Shown: positions 17,027-26,283 of the stretch, one piece after another
How the letters are laid out: each line of letters opens with the position of its first letter
Numbering within the stretch: position 1 is the stretch's first letter
NCBI RefSeq assembly: GCF_003478505.1
Contig: NZ_QUFI01000001.1
Span: 57,448 to 121,447, forward strand
Length of the DNA: 64,000 nt
Source of the DNA: Clostridium sp. AF27-2AA
GTDB taxonomy: Bacteria; Bacillota; Clostridia; Lachnospirales; Lachnospiraceae
Direction of reading: 5' to 3'
Translations under genes and position numbers: made by a program
The notes under the pieces: generated by a model
Databases searched by the model: none
What the model was told of the DNA's origin: nothing
The model's input: only the letters and a program-made list of their open reading frames with translations

Positions 17027-17935
17027 CTATTTCACAATTTTCCAGTTTTCCCCGTTCTTTTCCAGCACAAGGTAAAACTGCGATACCTGTGTTGTCATGG
17101 TCTGGTTATCCAGATATTTTACTGCAAGGGAAGCTGTCACCTGATTTCCGTTTCGGTTGTAGACAGGATTTACCAGTTCCGAGAAGATATATTCTTTCCC
17201 CACAGGTTTCAGCACGCCCTCATTCACATAATAGGTCAGCTCTTTTGCGGTTGCCGTAGGGTACAGCTTGAAAAAGGTAGTGAGAAATTCGTTGATTTCC
17301 TCCGTGGTGATGGAATCCACCGTACCGTCACTTTGTACCGCTTTTGGGGTGTAACCGGATTTTACAGGAACGCTGGTGATGGTTGGGTTCTGGATAATCG
17401 TCAGGTTTCCAGAGCCGTCCACATAGACCGTCACCTGATAGGCGGAACGGACGGTTTTACTGGATTCTCCCTCTGTGATACGCTGTTCCACTGTATAGGT
17501 CACTTGATAATGCTGCTCCTTTTCTTTTGTAATTTCCCATATCTGAAAATCGGTCAGGGCAGACGATACGGGGATGTCCTTTCGGACAGTATCTACATTC
17601 AGGGCTTGCAGCTCTCCGGTGAGATACCCTTTTAAAGCGTTTGTCCGGTTGTCAATGGAAGTGGCGGACTGTTCCCATGAATAGTAGACTTCTGCGAAAT
17701 TCTCCACAAAGTTTTCTATCTTGTGAGTGTCGAGGATGGTTTCCTCAATCACTTTGGTTTCATGGACAGTATGAATGTCTATCGCCGTGAAATTCTTATA
17801 GACGGCAAACAGGAAGCTCATTGCCAGCAGCACCCACAGGGCAATCACGGTTTTTTTGTGGGTATTGACTTTGTAAACTTTCAGTTTCTTTTCTTTCTGC
17901 TTTTTCTGGTTATCCTCTTTTCTAATCTGAATCAT
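17027..17935 (-). CDS. Tn916 Orf13/TcpC-like conjugation protein
   Basis: 302 aa. A short cytoplasmic basic segment and a single transmembrane helix (VIALWVLLAMSFLFAVY, ~35-51) are followed by two NTF2-like extracellular domains, as in TcpC and Orf13. It is a structural VirB8-like part of the mating channel. It is the last gene of the transfer operon and lies 16 bp after orf14. Confidence 0.88.
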   Translation of the reverse strand: MIQIRKEDNQKKQKEKKLKVYKVNTHKKTVIALWVLLAMSFLFAVYKNFTAIDIHTVHETKVIEETILDTHKIENFVENFAEVYYSWEQSATSIDNRTNALKGYLTGELQALNVDTVRKDIPVSSALTDFQIWEITKEKEQHYQVTYTVEQRITEGESSKTVRSAYQVTVYVDGSGNLTIIQNPTITSVPVKSGYTPKAVQSDGTVDSITTEEINEFLTTFFKLYPTATAKELTYYVNEGVLKPVGKEYIFSELVNPVYNRNGNQVTASLAVKYLDNQTMTTQVSQFYLVLEKNGENWKIVK

Positions 17936-17951
17936 ATCGGTTCATCCTTTC

Positions 17952-18956
17952 TTATTGTTTGATTCGTCCGGCTCCGGCAAGGTGCTGTTGCCAGTAGGAG
18001 CCTGTCAGGTCTGCGTAACCAATGGGATTTCCGGCATGGTACATCCGGTTATTTCCCACATACAGCCCCACATGGGTGATGTAGGTTCCGGCGTTGTAGG
18101 TGGAGTGGAAAAAGACCAAATCCCCTGCTTTTGCTTCGGACAGGGGGATGTGCTGCGTCACATTATACTGTTCCTGTGCTGTCCGTGGCAGGGCGATTCC
18201 TGCCTTGCCATAGCACCACTGCACCAGTCCCGAACAGTCAAAGGAAGTGGAGGGGGAATCGCCCCCGTACACATACGTCCAGCCCTCATACTTTAAGGCT
18301 TCCTCCATGATAGCCTGTACCGTTTCATCATCAAACTGTGCCACAGTCAGGTATTGCGATACCAAGAGGACATAGAACATATTCCCGTAGGAATACCGCC
18401 AGCCCCCGTTTTTCTCTACGGCAACAGGGTTGGTGTAGGTAACTTTCTTTCCGCCGGATTTGTCCCTTGCGAAGCTCTCTGCCAGTTCAAAGGTGTACGT
18501 TTTCCCGTGTCCTGCTACATAATCTAAAAAACCGCCGCCGTAGTTATAGGACTGAATCACGCTGTTTAAGTCACAGCCCTTTGTTTCTGCTGCTGCGAGC
18601 AGTTCCGAGAAATACTTGCAGCCCTGTTTGATGGATTCCTCTGTACTAAGGGAGTTCGGAGGAAGCCCCAGAGATTCCGAGGACTGCATAACGTCTTCCA
18701 GCGTGCCGCCGGATTCCACCTGAATGATGGCGAGCAGCACATTTAAGTATTCTTCTATGCCATATTCCTTTGCATACTTTTCCAGCATAGGTTTATGGGC
18801 GAGGACTTCCTGTGATACGCTCACGCCCCCATAGATAAGGTTTCCGCCGCTTCCGCCGTCTTCCTCATCCGAGAAGACAATTACCACCAAAAGGAGCAGG
18901 GAGAACATCATCACGAACACGCCGGAACAGGCAAAGAAAAGGTGTCTTAACTTCAT
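17952..18956 (-). CDS. Tn916 Orf14-like bifunctional wall hydrolase (lysozyme + NlpC/P60)
   Basis: 334 aa from ATG 18956. It has an N-terminal membrane anchor (residues ~5-30), a lysozyme-like transglycosylase domain (~50-190; LLAIIQVESGG with the catalytic Glu) and a C-terminal NlpC/P60 peptidase (~215-330; YGGDSPSTSFDCSG with the catalytic Cys, then a THVG His). Its CwlT-like role is local opening of peptidoglycan for the conjugation channel. It overlaps orf15 by 4 bp. Confidence 0.92.
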   Translation of the reverse strand: MKLRHLFFACSGVFVMMFSLLLLVVIVFSDEEDGGSGGNLIYGGVSVSQEVLAHKPMLEKYAKEYGIEEYLNVLLAIIQVESGGTLEDVMQSSESLGLPPNSLSTEESIKQGCKYFSELLAAAETKGCDLNSVIQSYNYGGGFLDYVAGHGKTYTFELAESFARDKSGGKKVTYTNPVAVEKNGGWRYSYGNMFYVLLVSQYLTVAQFDDETVQAIMEEALKYEGWTYVYGGDSPSTSFDCSGLVQWCYGKAGIALPRTAQEQYNVTQHIPLSEAKAGDLVFFHSTYNAGTYITHVGLYVGNNRMYHAGNPIGYADLTGSYWQQHLAGAGRIKQ

Positions 18957-21319
18957 GGTTTCTCCCCTTGCTTTTGTTTGGCAGCCGCTTTTACCGTTTT
19001 TGTCCACTCCTTTCTGGCGGTGGTACGCCGGATGGTAAAGTTCGATTCTTTTACCACAGGGGCAGCCCGTTTTCTTTCCGGTATCACAGGAGCCGTATCA
19101 TTCTGGACAGGTCTTGCCGGATGGGGAGCAGCAGGGGTGATGGTGGGACTTGTCTTTTGTCTTTCCTCTGGTTTGTCTGGGGAAACCGGAGGGAGTATCT
19201 GGCGTTCCGTCCTTACTGGCGGTGTTTGCTCATGGTGGATGGAAGCTGCTTTTACCACCGGAACCGAAGCCCGTTCCGCCACAGTTCCCCCATAAGAAAC
19301 CTGTCCCCGTTCCCTGATGGATGGGGAAGCTGGCTGCATGGCTGGTTTTCCTGCATGATGTCGGAAATCTTCTGGCTGCTTTGCAGTAACAGGGCGTTCA
19401 TGGACAGGAGCCGCCCCTTTGGGTGCTTCGGAAGCTGTCTTTTGCGGCTGTTTTGCCTGTTCCAGTTCCGCCCTGCGTTCTGCAATGGTCTGTCTGCGGC
19501 TTTCTGCCTGTGCGTTTCGCTGTTCGGCTCTGGCAGTTCGGGTCTGGGTCACGCTGGAAGTAAAATCCCGTACTCCCTCTGATACCTGTGTTTTCCCGTG
19601 GTAAAGGGCGTACTTTGCATTGACAGGCAAATCCTTTGTCTGCTCCCGAAGCTGTCCGGCAGTATCGGCTATCTTATCTTTGGTATCTGCCACCGCACCT
19701 ACCGCAGAGCCAGCCCGTTTCCATGCGGATTCCTTTTCCGGTGCTGCCTGTCCGTCTGGTCTGCTGTGGTCTGCCTGCGTCCGTTTGGAAGAGCCGGAGC
19801 TGGAAGCAGTTCTCTGGTCTGAGCCAGCCTGTTTTCCTGCATGGTAGGCAGCCGTACCAGCCCCAAGAGCCGCCACAGAACGTCCTAACTTATGCTGTAA
19901 ACGGTGCATATGGGCGTGCATGAGCATACGGGGTCTTCGCATGATACGGCTCCCCATGCTTTGGGAATCCCCACTCTGTAAGGAGAACATCCCCATCAAA
20001 TCCCCCAGCTTGAAATAAATTCCGGCAAAGGTCACTATCTGCAAGAACGCCGTCAGGAAGAACGGATATTCCCCAGACAGGTTGTAGAGCATGGTGGAAA
20101 TACTGAACGCTACCGTGATAATCAGGGTGATTCCGGCTCTGGTAAGGATGGTGTTGAACAGTTTTGTAATGGCACGTTTTGACATCCCCTCAAAAGAGGG
20201 AACCATGCTAAGGAGAAAGCTCACAGGCAGGAACATGGCGTAGATGATAAAAAGCACCTGTGAGAAAATCATTATCCCTGTGAGCAGGAATACAAAAATG
20301 GAGATACCCATATTGAACATGAACAGGAAGAAGACGGTTCCCAAGCGGTTGATGGTCTTTGTGATGGTAAGGTTGGTGTTTTCCCTGTCTTCGATTTCCT
20401 CCACTACGATTTCTTCCCTGTCCTGCCCATTGTTTTCGTTTGGGCTGGTTGAGAGCAGGTTTTCCACACGGTCAGCCCCAATGCTTTCCACATCCGAGTT
20501 GCCGTATTGCAGCAGGAGCCACGGCTGCTTTACCTGTATGGAAAACAGGCTGTCCCGTATCAAATCCACGCTGTCTTTTCCTTGACTTTCCGAGTTCGGC
20601 AGCACAATCTTTGTACCAAGGGTCAGGCTGGCATTGCTGATGTCTGCGGAAAATTCATTGATTTTCCCGATATAATCAGGGGCATAGGCGATAAAGGCAG
20701 CGGACAGCACGAACACCATCACGAAATTGACAACGGCATGGATGGCTTTTGTGGTTTCCCGTTTGATAAGCCCTGTGTAGGCAACGTAAATCCCCACCAC
20801 CAGAATGAGAATCAGCAGGAACCCGATATAAAATCCCTCCGAGGACAAGCCGCCTGTGGTAACGCCTGCCAAGGTCTGCATATTTTTTCCAATGGAATCC
20901 GCCGTAGAGGAAATGAAGTCCAGCGAGTAGGCTTCCTGAATCAGATACCCCGTGGCGTTGGAAAGGTACAGGCTGATTGTCCAGATAAAATTTGTGATGG
21001 CATATAGCCCGTACATCACCTGTTTTCCGATACCGTCCAGCCAGTTCCACGGGAGCCAGTCCCATCCGCTGTCCACATAAAAATCAAGCTGGTAGTTGTC
21101 CAGAGGATATTTGCTGTATTCGTTGGCAGCGTCCACCGTATCATCCACCAGTCCGGCAGCGTGGGCGGCTGTGCCGAAGACTGCAAACAGCAGGAGGATG
21201 AAAAGGAGTGCCAGAAGCACTTTTCCTGCTATACTCCCGATTTTTTTAAAAGAGTTTTCTCCCTTTGTCCGGCAAGGGACAAGAGCTGTCCCCTGCTGGA
21301 TGGGCTTTCTTATCTTCAT
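18953..21319 (-). CDS. Tn916 Orf15/VirB6-like membrane channel protein
   Basis: A 788-aa polytopic membrane protein. A signal/TM segment (VLLALLFILLLFAVFGTAAHA) is followed by about seven helices to residue ~450, then a long hydrophilic, Ala/Gln/Lys-rich, probably disordered C-terminal tail (~480-788). It corresponds to Orf15 of Tn916 (TrsL/VirB6-like) and forms the inner pore of the mating apparatus. It overlaps both neighbours by 4 bp. Confidence 0.88.
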   Translation of the reverse strand: MKIRKPIQQGTALVPCRTKGENSFKKIGSIAGKVLLALLFILLLFAVFGTAAHAAGLVDDTVDAANEYSKYPLDNYQLDFYVDSGWDWLPWNWLDGIGKQVMYGLYAITNFIWTISLYLSNATGYLIQEAYSLDFISSTADSIGKNMQTLAGVTTGGLSSEGFYIGFLLILILVVGIYVAYTGLIKRETTKAIHAVVNFVMVFVLSAAFIAYAPDYIGKINEFSADISNASLTLGTKIVLPNSESQGKDSVDLIRDSLFSIQVKQPWLLLQYGNSDVESIGADRVENLLSTSPNENNGQDREEIVVEEIEDRENTNLTITKTINRLGTVFFLFMFNMGISIFVFLLTGIMIFSQVLFIIYAMFLPVSFLLSMVPSFEGMSKRAITKLFNTILTRAGITLIITVAFSISTMLYNLSGEYPFFLTAFLQIVTFAGIYFKLGDLMGMFSLQSGDSQSMGSRIMRRPRMLMHAHMHRLQHKLGRSVAALGAGTAAYHAGKQAGSDQRTASSSGSSKRTQADHSRPDGQAAPEKESAWKRAGSAVGAVADTKDKIADTAGQLREQTKDLPVNAKYALYHGKTQVSEGVRDFTSSVTQTRTARAEQRNAQAESRRQTIAERRAELEQAKQPQKTASEAPKGAAPVHERPVTAKQPEDFRHHAGKPAMQPASPSIRERGQVSYGGTVAERASVPVVKAASIHHEQTPPVRTERQILPPVSPDKPEERQKTSPTITPAAPHPARPVQNDTAPVIPERKRAAPVVKESNFTIRRTTARKEWTKTVKAAAKQKQGEKP

Positions 21320-23769
21320 TCCTCCACCTCTTTTCTTACGGGCGGTCTGGTATCAAAGGCATGGAACAGGTCTTCAAAGATAGGATGGAACTGTATGACT
21401 CCCACACGCCCGTATAAATCACTGATAAGGCACTGTCCGTTTTCCAAGTCACGGAGCCGCTTCTGGTTGTTTTCATCTTCGGAATCCACCCCGAAAAAGG
21501 CAAGGGTCTTCTTGATTTCGTTGATGTCTGTGGAACGGAACGCAAATTTCAAGCCCAGATTGTTTTTCAGCTTTTCATCCAGCAAATCGTCCGTGTTCTG
21601 GGTGACAAAGTAAACGCCTGCGTTCATGGCACGTCCGGCACGAACCAGCTTCATGGAGAGTGTCTTGCCCTGTGCCACCTGTAAGAAGCTCCATGCTTCA
21701 TCCAAATCCACAATCTTAAACACGCTGCGGTCGGTATGGATGAAGTCGAGGGCAAAGGTGCTGATTACAATGAGCATTGCCACGGAAAGTAGCTCCATTG
21801 TGGTGTATTCTTCAAACGAGGTTTCCTTATCCGGCAGCACCAAATCCGCCACTTGAATGATGTTGAGTTGCTTTTCAAGGCTGATGGACTGTGTGACATC
21901 CCCATCCGAAAAGAGCAGGTGTGCAAAGTCATAGTCCGTAAAGGATTCGATATGGTCGGCTATGCTGGTGCTGATGGTGGTTCCCTCCGCCCGAAGTTCT
22001 TCAATCACCTTGAAAAGCCCCCGTTCCTCACTGTTTGTTACCGCACGGATGGCTTTCCGAAGAACAGGGAACTTCTCTCCGTCACGGCTGGAAATGCCTG
22101 TTAAAAAAGTCAGGATGTCGATTGCCAGTGATTCGGAATCCTTTGGGTTCTCCATAATCACATACGGGTCAAGTAAGCCCCTGTTCTGTTCCTCCGAAGT
22201 CAGGTTTACGATATTGATTTCATGGGCGATTTCCGGCAGGGTTTCTTTCCACCGTCCCCGTTCTGCTTTCGGGTCAACAATGAGAGCCTGTGCCCCAAAT
22301 AATACGGAATAATAGACAATCATGTTGTTGCTGAATGATTTTCCACCGCCGAGGGAGCCGACAAAAGCGGCAGCAAGGGCGTTGGTGACGGAGCCTTTTA
22401 CTCCTTGACTGGCAAGGGCAGGCTTTAAGTACACGTTTCTTCCCGTATCAAGGCTGTACCCGATATAAATGCCCTCCGGTTCCCCCAACATCTGGGTTGC
22501 CCCGAAGCCAAGACCAGCGAGGAAGTCGCTGGTGACATACTGGATGTAATCGTTCAGATACCGCTTGCTGGCAGGGAGAAATTCCCCATGCAGCCCCAGC
22601 ATATCTCCAAAGGGGCGAACCAGCTTCACGTTCAAATCGTCATAAAAATCTTTCACCTCATTGCAGCGGCGTTTCAGTTCTTCCAAGTCGGGAGCCGTCA
22701 CACGCACTACATAGGACAGTTTGTACATGGATTCCTTGCTCTGGTCTAAGGTGGATTCCAGTTCATTTACGCTGTCTAAAGCGTCCACCACGTTTGTACT
22801 GGTTTCACTGTCATTCTGCCATGCGTGGTTGTCCAAATCTTTCAGCTCTTTTTTCTTGTTCCGCACCGTAGAGAGGGCTTTCCGGTTTGTGACAATCTCC
22901 ACATTCATAGAGGTATCAATGGGAAAAGTAAATTGCTGCTGCTGATAGTAAAAGATTTCCGAGGATGGGAAGTCCAGTTCCCCCACAATGCTGTTGATAG
23001 TAAAGTAGGCGGCATAGACCGTCCCGTCTTCCTGTTCGATTTTCAGATACCGCTGGTTTTCCTCTATCAGACAACGGGTGGGTTTGATGAGGTCATAGTA
23101 TTTCACCAGCGTTTCTTCCTGAAACCGCTTCTTCGGAAGATAATACTCATAATCTTCGTAGGCAGTTCCGGTCTGTCCGTATAAATGCTCAATCAGATAG
23201 CCAAAATCGTCCTTGTTAAGCCGCCGGACTTTGAAGCGGCGTGAGATTTTATTCTCCAACAGTTTTTCCATCTTCTGAAACCGCCAGATTTCCTCATTGC
23301 TCATGGAAACAAAATCCCCCATGAGTTTGTGGTTGACTTCATGGAGGAAATCGGAAACGGCGGTCTTTGCTTCCCTGCGAAATTGCTTCATGGTGACTTC
23401 CTGCTCATTGACAAGCAGCTTGAAGCCGATAAAAAAGCGGTAGTCCACCTGATTTTCCCCTATCATGGAAATGAGGGCTTCGGTCTGTGCGTCAATCTTT
23501 GCACAGGCAACGTCCTTTAACTTGCCCGTCACTTCCTGTTTGGAGCGTTCCTGTGCTGCCCGTATGCTGGATTCGGTGCTGATTTGCAGGGCGTGAATCT
23601 TCCCGTCCCTGTTCTGGGCGATAAGCTGCCGGAAGGAATCGTGTACCTGATATTTCTGTTCAGGGCTTAAAAAAGAATAGTTGTAGGGAAGCAGCTCATA
23701 GTAAGCGAAGCACTCCCCGTCATGGTTGAATACAAGGTTATTTTCGATATACTTAATCGGATATGCCAT
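21316..23769 (-). CDS. Tn916 Orf16/VirB4-like conjugation ATPase
   Basis: 817 aa, full length. Walker A is GSLGGGKS (471-478) and Walker B KIVDLDEAW, with a later QNTDDLL motif. It is an AAA+ motor that powers the type IV secretion channel. I chose ATG 23769 (MAYPIKYIENN) over an upstream ATG at 23778. It overlaps orf17 at its start, consistent with translational coupling. Confidence 0.93.
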   Translation of the reverse strand: MAYPIKYIENNLVFNHDGECFAYYELLPYNYSFLSPEQKYQVHDSFRQLIAQNRDGKIHALQISTESSIRAAQERSKQEVTGKLKDVACAKIDAQTEALISMIGENQVDYRFFIGFKLLVNEQEVTMKQFRREAKTAVSDFLHEVNHKLMGDFVSMSNEEIWRFQKMEKLLENKISRRFKVRRLNKDDFGYLIEHLYGQTGTAYEDYEYYLPKKRFQEETLVKYYDLIKPTRCLIEENQRYLKIEQEDGTVYAAYFTINSIVGELDFPSSEIFYYQQQQFTFPIDTSMNVEIVTNRKALSTVRNKKKELKDLDNHAWQNDSETSTNVVDALDSVNELESTLDQSKESMYKLSYVVRVTAPDLEELKRRCNEVKDFYDDLNVKLVRPFGDMLGLHGEFLPASKRYLNDYIQYVTSDFLAGLGFGATQMLGEPEGIYIGYSLDTGRNVYLKPALASQGVKGSVTNALAAAFVGSLGGGKSFSNNMIVYYSVLFGAQALIVDPKAERGRWKETLPEIAHEINIVNLTSEEQNRGLLDPYVIMENPKDSESLAIDILTFLTGISSRDGEKFPVLRKAIRAVTNSEERGLFKVIEELRAEGTTISTSIADHIESFTDYDFAHLLFSDGDVTQSISLEKQLNIIQVADLVLPDKETSFEEYTTMELLSVAMLIVISTFALDFIHTDRSVFKIVDLDEAWSFLQVAQGKTLSMKLVRAGRAMNAGVYFVTQNTDDLLDEKLKNNLGLKFAFRSTDINEIKKTLAFFGVDSEDENNQKRLRDLENGQCLISDLYGRVGVIQFHPIFEDLFHAFDTRPPVRKEVEE

Positions 23770-24145
23770 AAATATCACTCCTTACTGCCGTGATGGGTTG
23801 TGCCGGATATTCCTTTTCCAGCTTCACGGGCTTTCCTGCATAGGTCAGTTTCGGGCGTACCAGATATGCCAGTACGGATTTCAGGAAGCCGTAAGGCTTC
23901 TTCCCGTCAAAGGTCTTCTGGCACATGAACCAAGTGAGGGCAAAGGGTACGCCGAAGTATTTCAAAAATGCTCCGTCAATGAACGAAAGAGGAGGGAGGT
24001 TCCCCAAGAGCATAACCGCAAACACCGACACCACGAACCACGCCATCTGTGTGAACGTGATGGGGAATGGCAGTTTAAAATCATTGATGGAATAGAGTAC
24101 CTTTTCCACCGACCAGATACTGGTATAGCTTCGTATTTTTTTCAT
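23753..24145 (-). CDS. Tn916 Orf17/TcpE-like membrane protein
   Basis: A 130-aa protein with two hydrophobic helices (WFVVSVFAVMLLGNL; YFGVPFALTWFMC), then a PYGFLKSVLAYLVRPK motif typical of TcpE. TcpE-like proteins are small essential membrane parts of Gram-positive transfer systems. The start at 24145 is preceded by GAAAGGACGG. Confidence 0.88.
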   Translation of the reverse strand: MKKIRSYTSIWSVEKVLYSINDFKLPFPITFTQMAWFVVSVFAVMLLGNLPPLSFIDGAFLKYFGVPFALTWFMCQKTFDGKKPYGFLKSVLAYLVRPKLTYAGKPVKLEKEYPAQPITAVRSDIYGISD

Positions 24146-24235
24146 GTTATCCGTCCTTTCTAAAAGATGGGGCAGCAAAAGCCACCCCTGAATCAAAAAA
24201 TCCGCCTGTATTTCCTGAAAGAGATACAGACGGGT

Positions 24236-24724
24236 CTACCGTAAGATTTCATATACGCCGTGGTTTGTGACAACAAAGGTTCCCTCCAATTCCATGTCAC
24301 GCCCATAGGCGGCATAGTCGATATAGTTTTGTAAGTGTGCCGGAAGTTCCCCAAGTTGTCCGCTTTCTTCCAGATAGCAGCGAGCCACATCCGCCATATC
24401 GTCACAGCCGGAATGGTAGATAATATCGTCTTCATGCTCACAGAGTTCTTCGATACTGCCAAAGTAGGATTGCAGCTCCGATAGTTCCTCCTGAATATAT
24501 TCCGGTAAGTCCTCCACCATCTCACACAGGCGGTTGACTTCCTCAATGGGGGTATATTCGTCAATCGCAAAGGGCAGCTCATAATCATGGATGGCGTATT
24601 CCTCATACTCATCATTCAAGCCGATACGTTCCTTGACTTCCTCAAAGCCCACAGGTGGCGTGAACCATGCCCCTACCAGTTCGCCCTCATTGTATTTGCC
24701 TAAGTTGGCAATGTAAATCCGCAT
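24236..24724 (-). CDS. ardA: Antirestriction protein ArdA (copy 1, Orf18-like)
   Basis: A 162-aa acidic DNA-mimic protein: MRIYIANLGKYNEGELVGAW, then HDYELPFAIDEYTPI and NYIDYAAYGRD. ArdA mimics bent B-DNA and blocks type I restriction enzymes, protecting incoming element DNA. It is close to Tn916 Orf18. The ATG overlaps the region just after a second, diverged ArdA gene. Confidence 0.92.
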   Translation of the reverse strand: MRIYIANLGKYNEGELVGAWFTPPVGFEEVKERIGLNDEYEEYAIHDYELPFAIDEYTPIEEVNRLCEMVEDLPEYIQEELSELQSYFGSIEELCEHEDDIIYHSGCDDMADVARCYLEESGQLGELPAHLQNYIDYAAYGRDMELEGTFVVTNHGVYEILR

Positions 24725-24749
24725 TTCCTCCAAGTTCCTCCACCTCCTT

Positions 24750-25244
24750 TTAGCGGTAATAAAAGATACCATTGTCCGTAAACAGGTAGTGTTCACTGTT
24801 TTCCAGTTCCCGACCAATGGCAGCGTAGTCGATATGGTTCAACAGGTCTGGATGTACTTCTCCAAATAGCTGTACCTCCTGCACCAGATAACGGGCGAGA
24901 GCTTCCCCGTCCTGCACCGGATAGCAGCGTATCTGGTCTTTGTGGTCGATAAATTCTGTAAAGCTGGGAAACCACCGCTTTTGTACCACATCCATTTCAT
25001 AATAGAGGGGCGTTCCCTGCATTTCCTGTACCATCCGGCAAAGGGCGTTGATTTCCCAGAGCCTTGTGTTGCCCTCCAATGGAAACGGCAGCTCATAGTC
25101 TTCAATTTCGATTTCTTCCTCACTCTGAACGCCAAGACGTTCCCTGATTTCTTCAAAATCCACAGGACAGGAAAACCATGCCCCAGGGTATTCCTCAAAA
25201 TCCTCATGGTAAAACCGTGTGGTGTTCAGGATGTAGATTCTCAT
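24750..25244 (-). CDS. ardA: Antirestriction protein ArdA (copy 2, diverged)
   Basis: A 164-aa paralogue of copy 1 and equally acidic: MRIYILNTTRFYHEDFEEYP, then EDYELPFPLEGNTRLWEIN and NHIDYAAIGRELE. The ArdA landmarks are kept but the sequences differ at most positions, so this is an old duplication or a separate acquisition rather than a recent one. Different DNA mimicry could widen the range of type I enzymes blocked. Confidence 0.85.
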   Translation of the reverse strand: MRIYILNTTRFYHEDFEEYPGAWFSCPVDFEEIRERLGVQSEEEIEIEDYELPFPLEGNTRLWEINALCRMVQEMQGTPLYYEMDVVQKRWFPSFTEFIDHKDQIRCYPVQDGEALARYLVQEVQLFGEVHPDLLNHIDYAAIGRELENSEHYLFTDNGIFYYR

Positions 25245-25317
25245 TTCCTCAATCAGTATCACGTCCTTTCTTAGAACAAAAAATGGCAACTAACTTTGTT
25301 TGTCAGTTGCCATTTTT

Positions 25318-25824
25318 CTAATAAAATATTCGCTTTAATTCTTCATCACTATTGATTTTTTTAATTACCCAAGGTTGTAAAAAATAATTGATTTGTGGGT
25401 CTAACATACTTACTAAATGAGTTTGTCCGGCAGGGGTTAATATTTGTAAATGTTGAAGTTCTATTACTAATCCATTGTTCATGGGTAATGGCAGGGTGTG
25501 AGTTGGTTCATGTAAAAACTCCCGAATGATTGTCACCTGTTCTGGTGTCATATTTTTCAAATATTTAATCTGAGCAGTTCCTAATTTCTTTGAAGCATAC
25601 TTGTCATAAAAGAAATGAAAAATTTTAGATAGTAATAAAACTATTAGTAAGGCTGTGGAAATCACAAAAACAATGCCTATTGTAAAACCATATTTTTCCC
25701 GAAAATTTATAATATAAAACTTTTGGGCTAACTTTTGAGGCAATAATAATAATGTACCACTGGCAATAGATAAAGCTCCTAAAATGTTCGGTGGTAATTT
25801 CAAAAAATCAATAAAATCCTTCAT
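25318..25824 (-). CDS. SieB-like superinfection exclusion family protein
   Basis: A 168-aa protein with two N-terminal membrane helices (~15-35; FTIGIVFVISTALLIVLLLS ~46-66), the signature KFYIINFREKYGF between them, and a cytosolic winged-helix-like tail (IKYLKNMTPEQVTIIREFL). The layout resembles the super-infection exclusion protein B family. It is absent from Tn916, is inserted between ardA and orf19, and is markedly AT-rich, so it is cargo. A role in excluding phage or related elements is inferred, not shown. Confidence 0.6.
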   Translation of the reverse strand: MKDFIDFLKLPPNILGALSIASGTLLLLPQKLAQKFYIINFREKYGFTIGIVFVISTALLIVLLLSKIFHFFYDKYASKKLGTAQIKYLKNMTPEQVTIIREFLHEPTHTLPLPMNNGLVIELQHLQILTPAGQTHLVSMLDPQINYFLQPWVIKKINSDEELKRIFY

Positions 25825-25921
25825 ACATTTCCTCCACTTTCAATTACTATATAAAGAAATTATACCACCATTCTTAGTTTATCTCAATTATCATACACTA
25901 TCATATTACATCTTCTTTCTT

Positions 25922-25942
25922 TTGGGGAGTTACGCTCCCCAA
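25922..25942. terminator. Hairpin between sieB-like gene and orf19
   Basis: TTGGGGAG-TTACG-CTCCCCAA, a perfect 8-bp stem. The T-rich side precedes it on the plus strand (TTCTTTCTTTT), so on the minus strand it ends in A/T-rich RNA and could terminate or attenuate orf19-side transcription. Confidence 0.5.
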
Positions 25943-26010
25943 GCCCCTAGTGGACTTCCGCCATGAAGCAATCAGAGCTTGTTCCATAACGGAAGTGTAA
26001 CAAGGGTTTC

Positions 26011-26232
26011 CTATGCACCGATAATCTTATTGAACAGTTCCAGTAAGATGTCCTTTACACCGTCCGCATTGAAGACCAGCCCAACCGCTACAAGGGAAAC
26101 TACCAGAAAACCGATAAGTTTGGAAAATTCCCTCTTAAATCCGAGGTACAGTCCAATTACCACGATTGCCAGCAGCACAAGGGACTGGGCGTTGGATAAA
26201 AACCAGTTGTAAAGATTCTGTCCGAAATTCAT
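26011..26232 (-). CDS. Tn916 Orf19/TcpD-like small membrane protein
   Basis: A 73-aa protein with two helices (AQSLVLLAIVVIGLYLGF; LIGFLVVSLVAVGLVF) separated by a short basic loop. It corresponds to Orf19 of Tn916, a TcpD-like minor channel component. A strong AGGAG lies upstream on the minus strand. Confidence 0.8.
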   Translation of the reverse strand: MNFGQNLYNWFLSNAQSLVLLAIVVIGLYLGFKREFSKLIGFLVVSLVAVGLVFNADGVKDILLELFNKIIGA

Positions 26233-26283
26233 AAAAGCTCCTTTCTTTCCTGTAAGAGTTCTTAGGTTCCAAAATTGCCGCCG

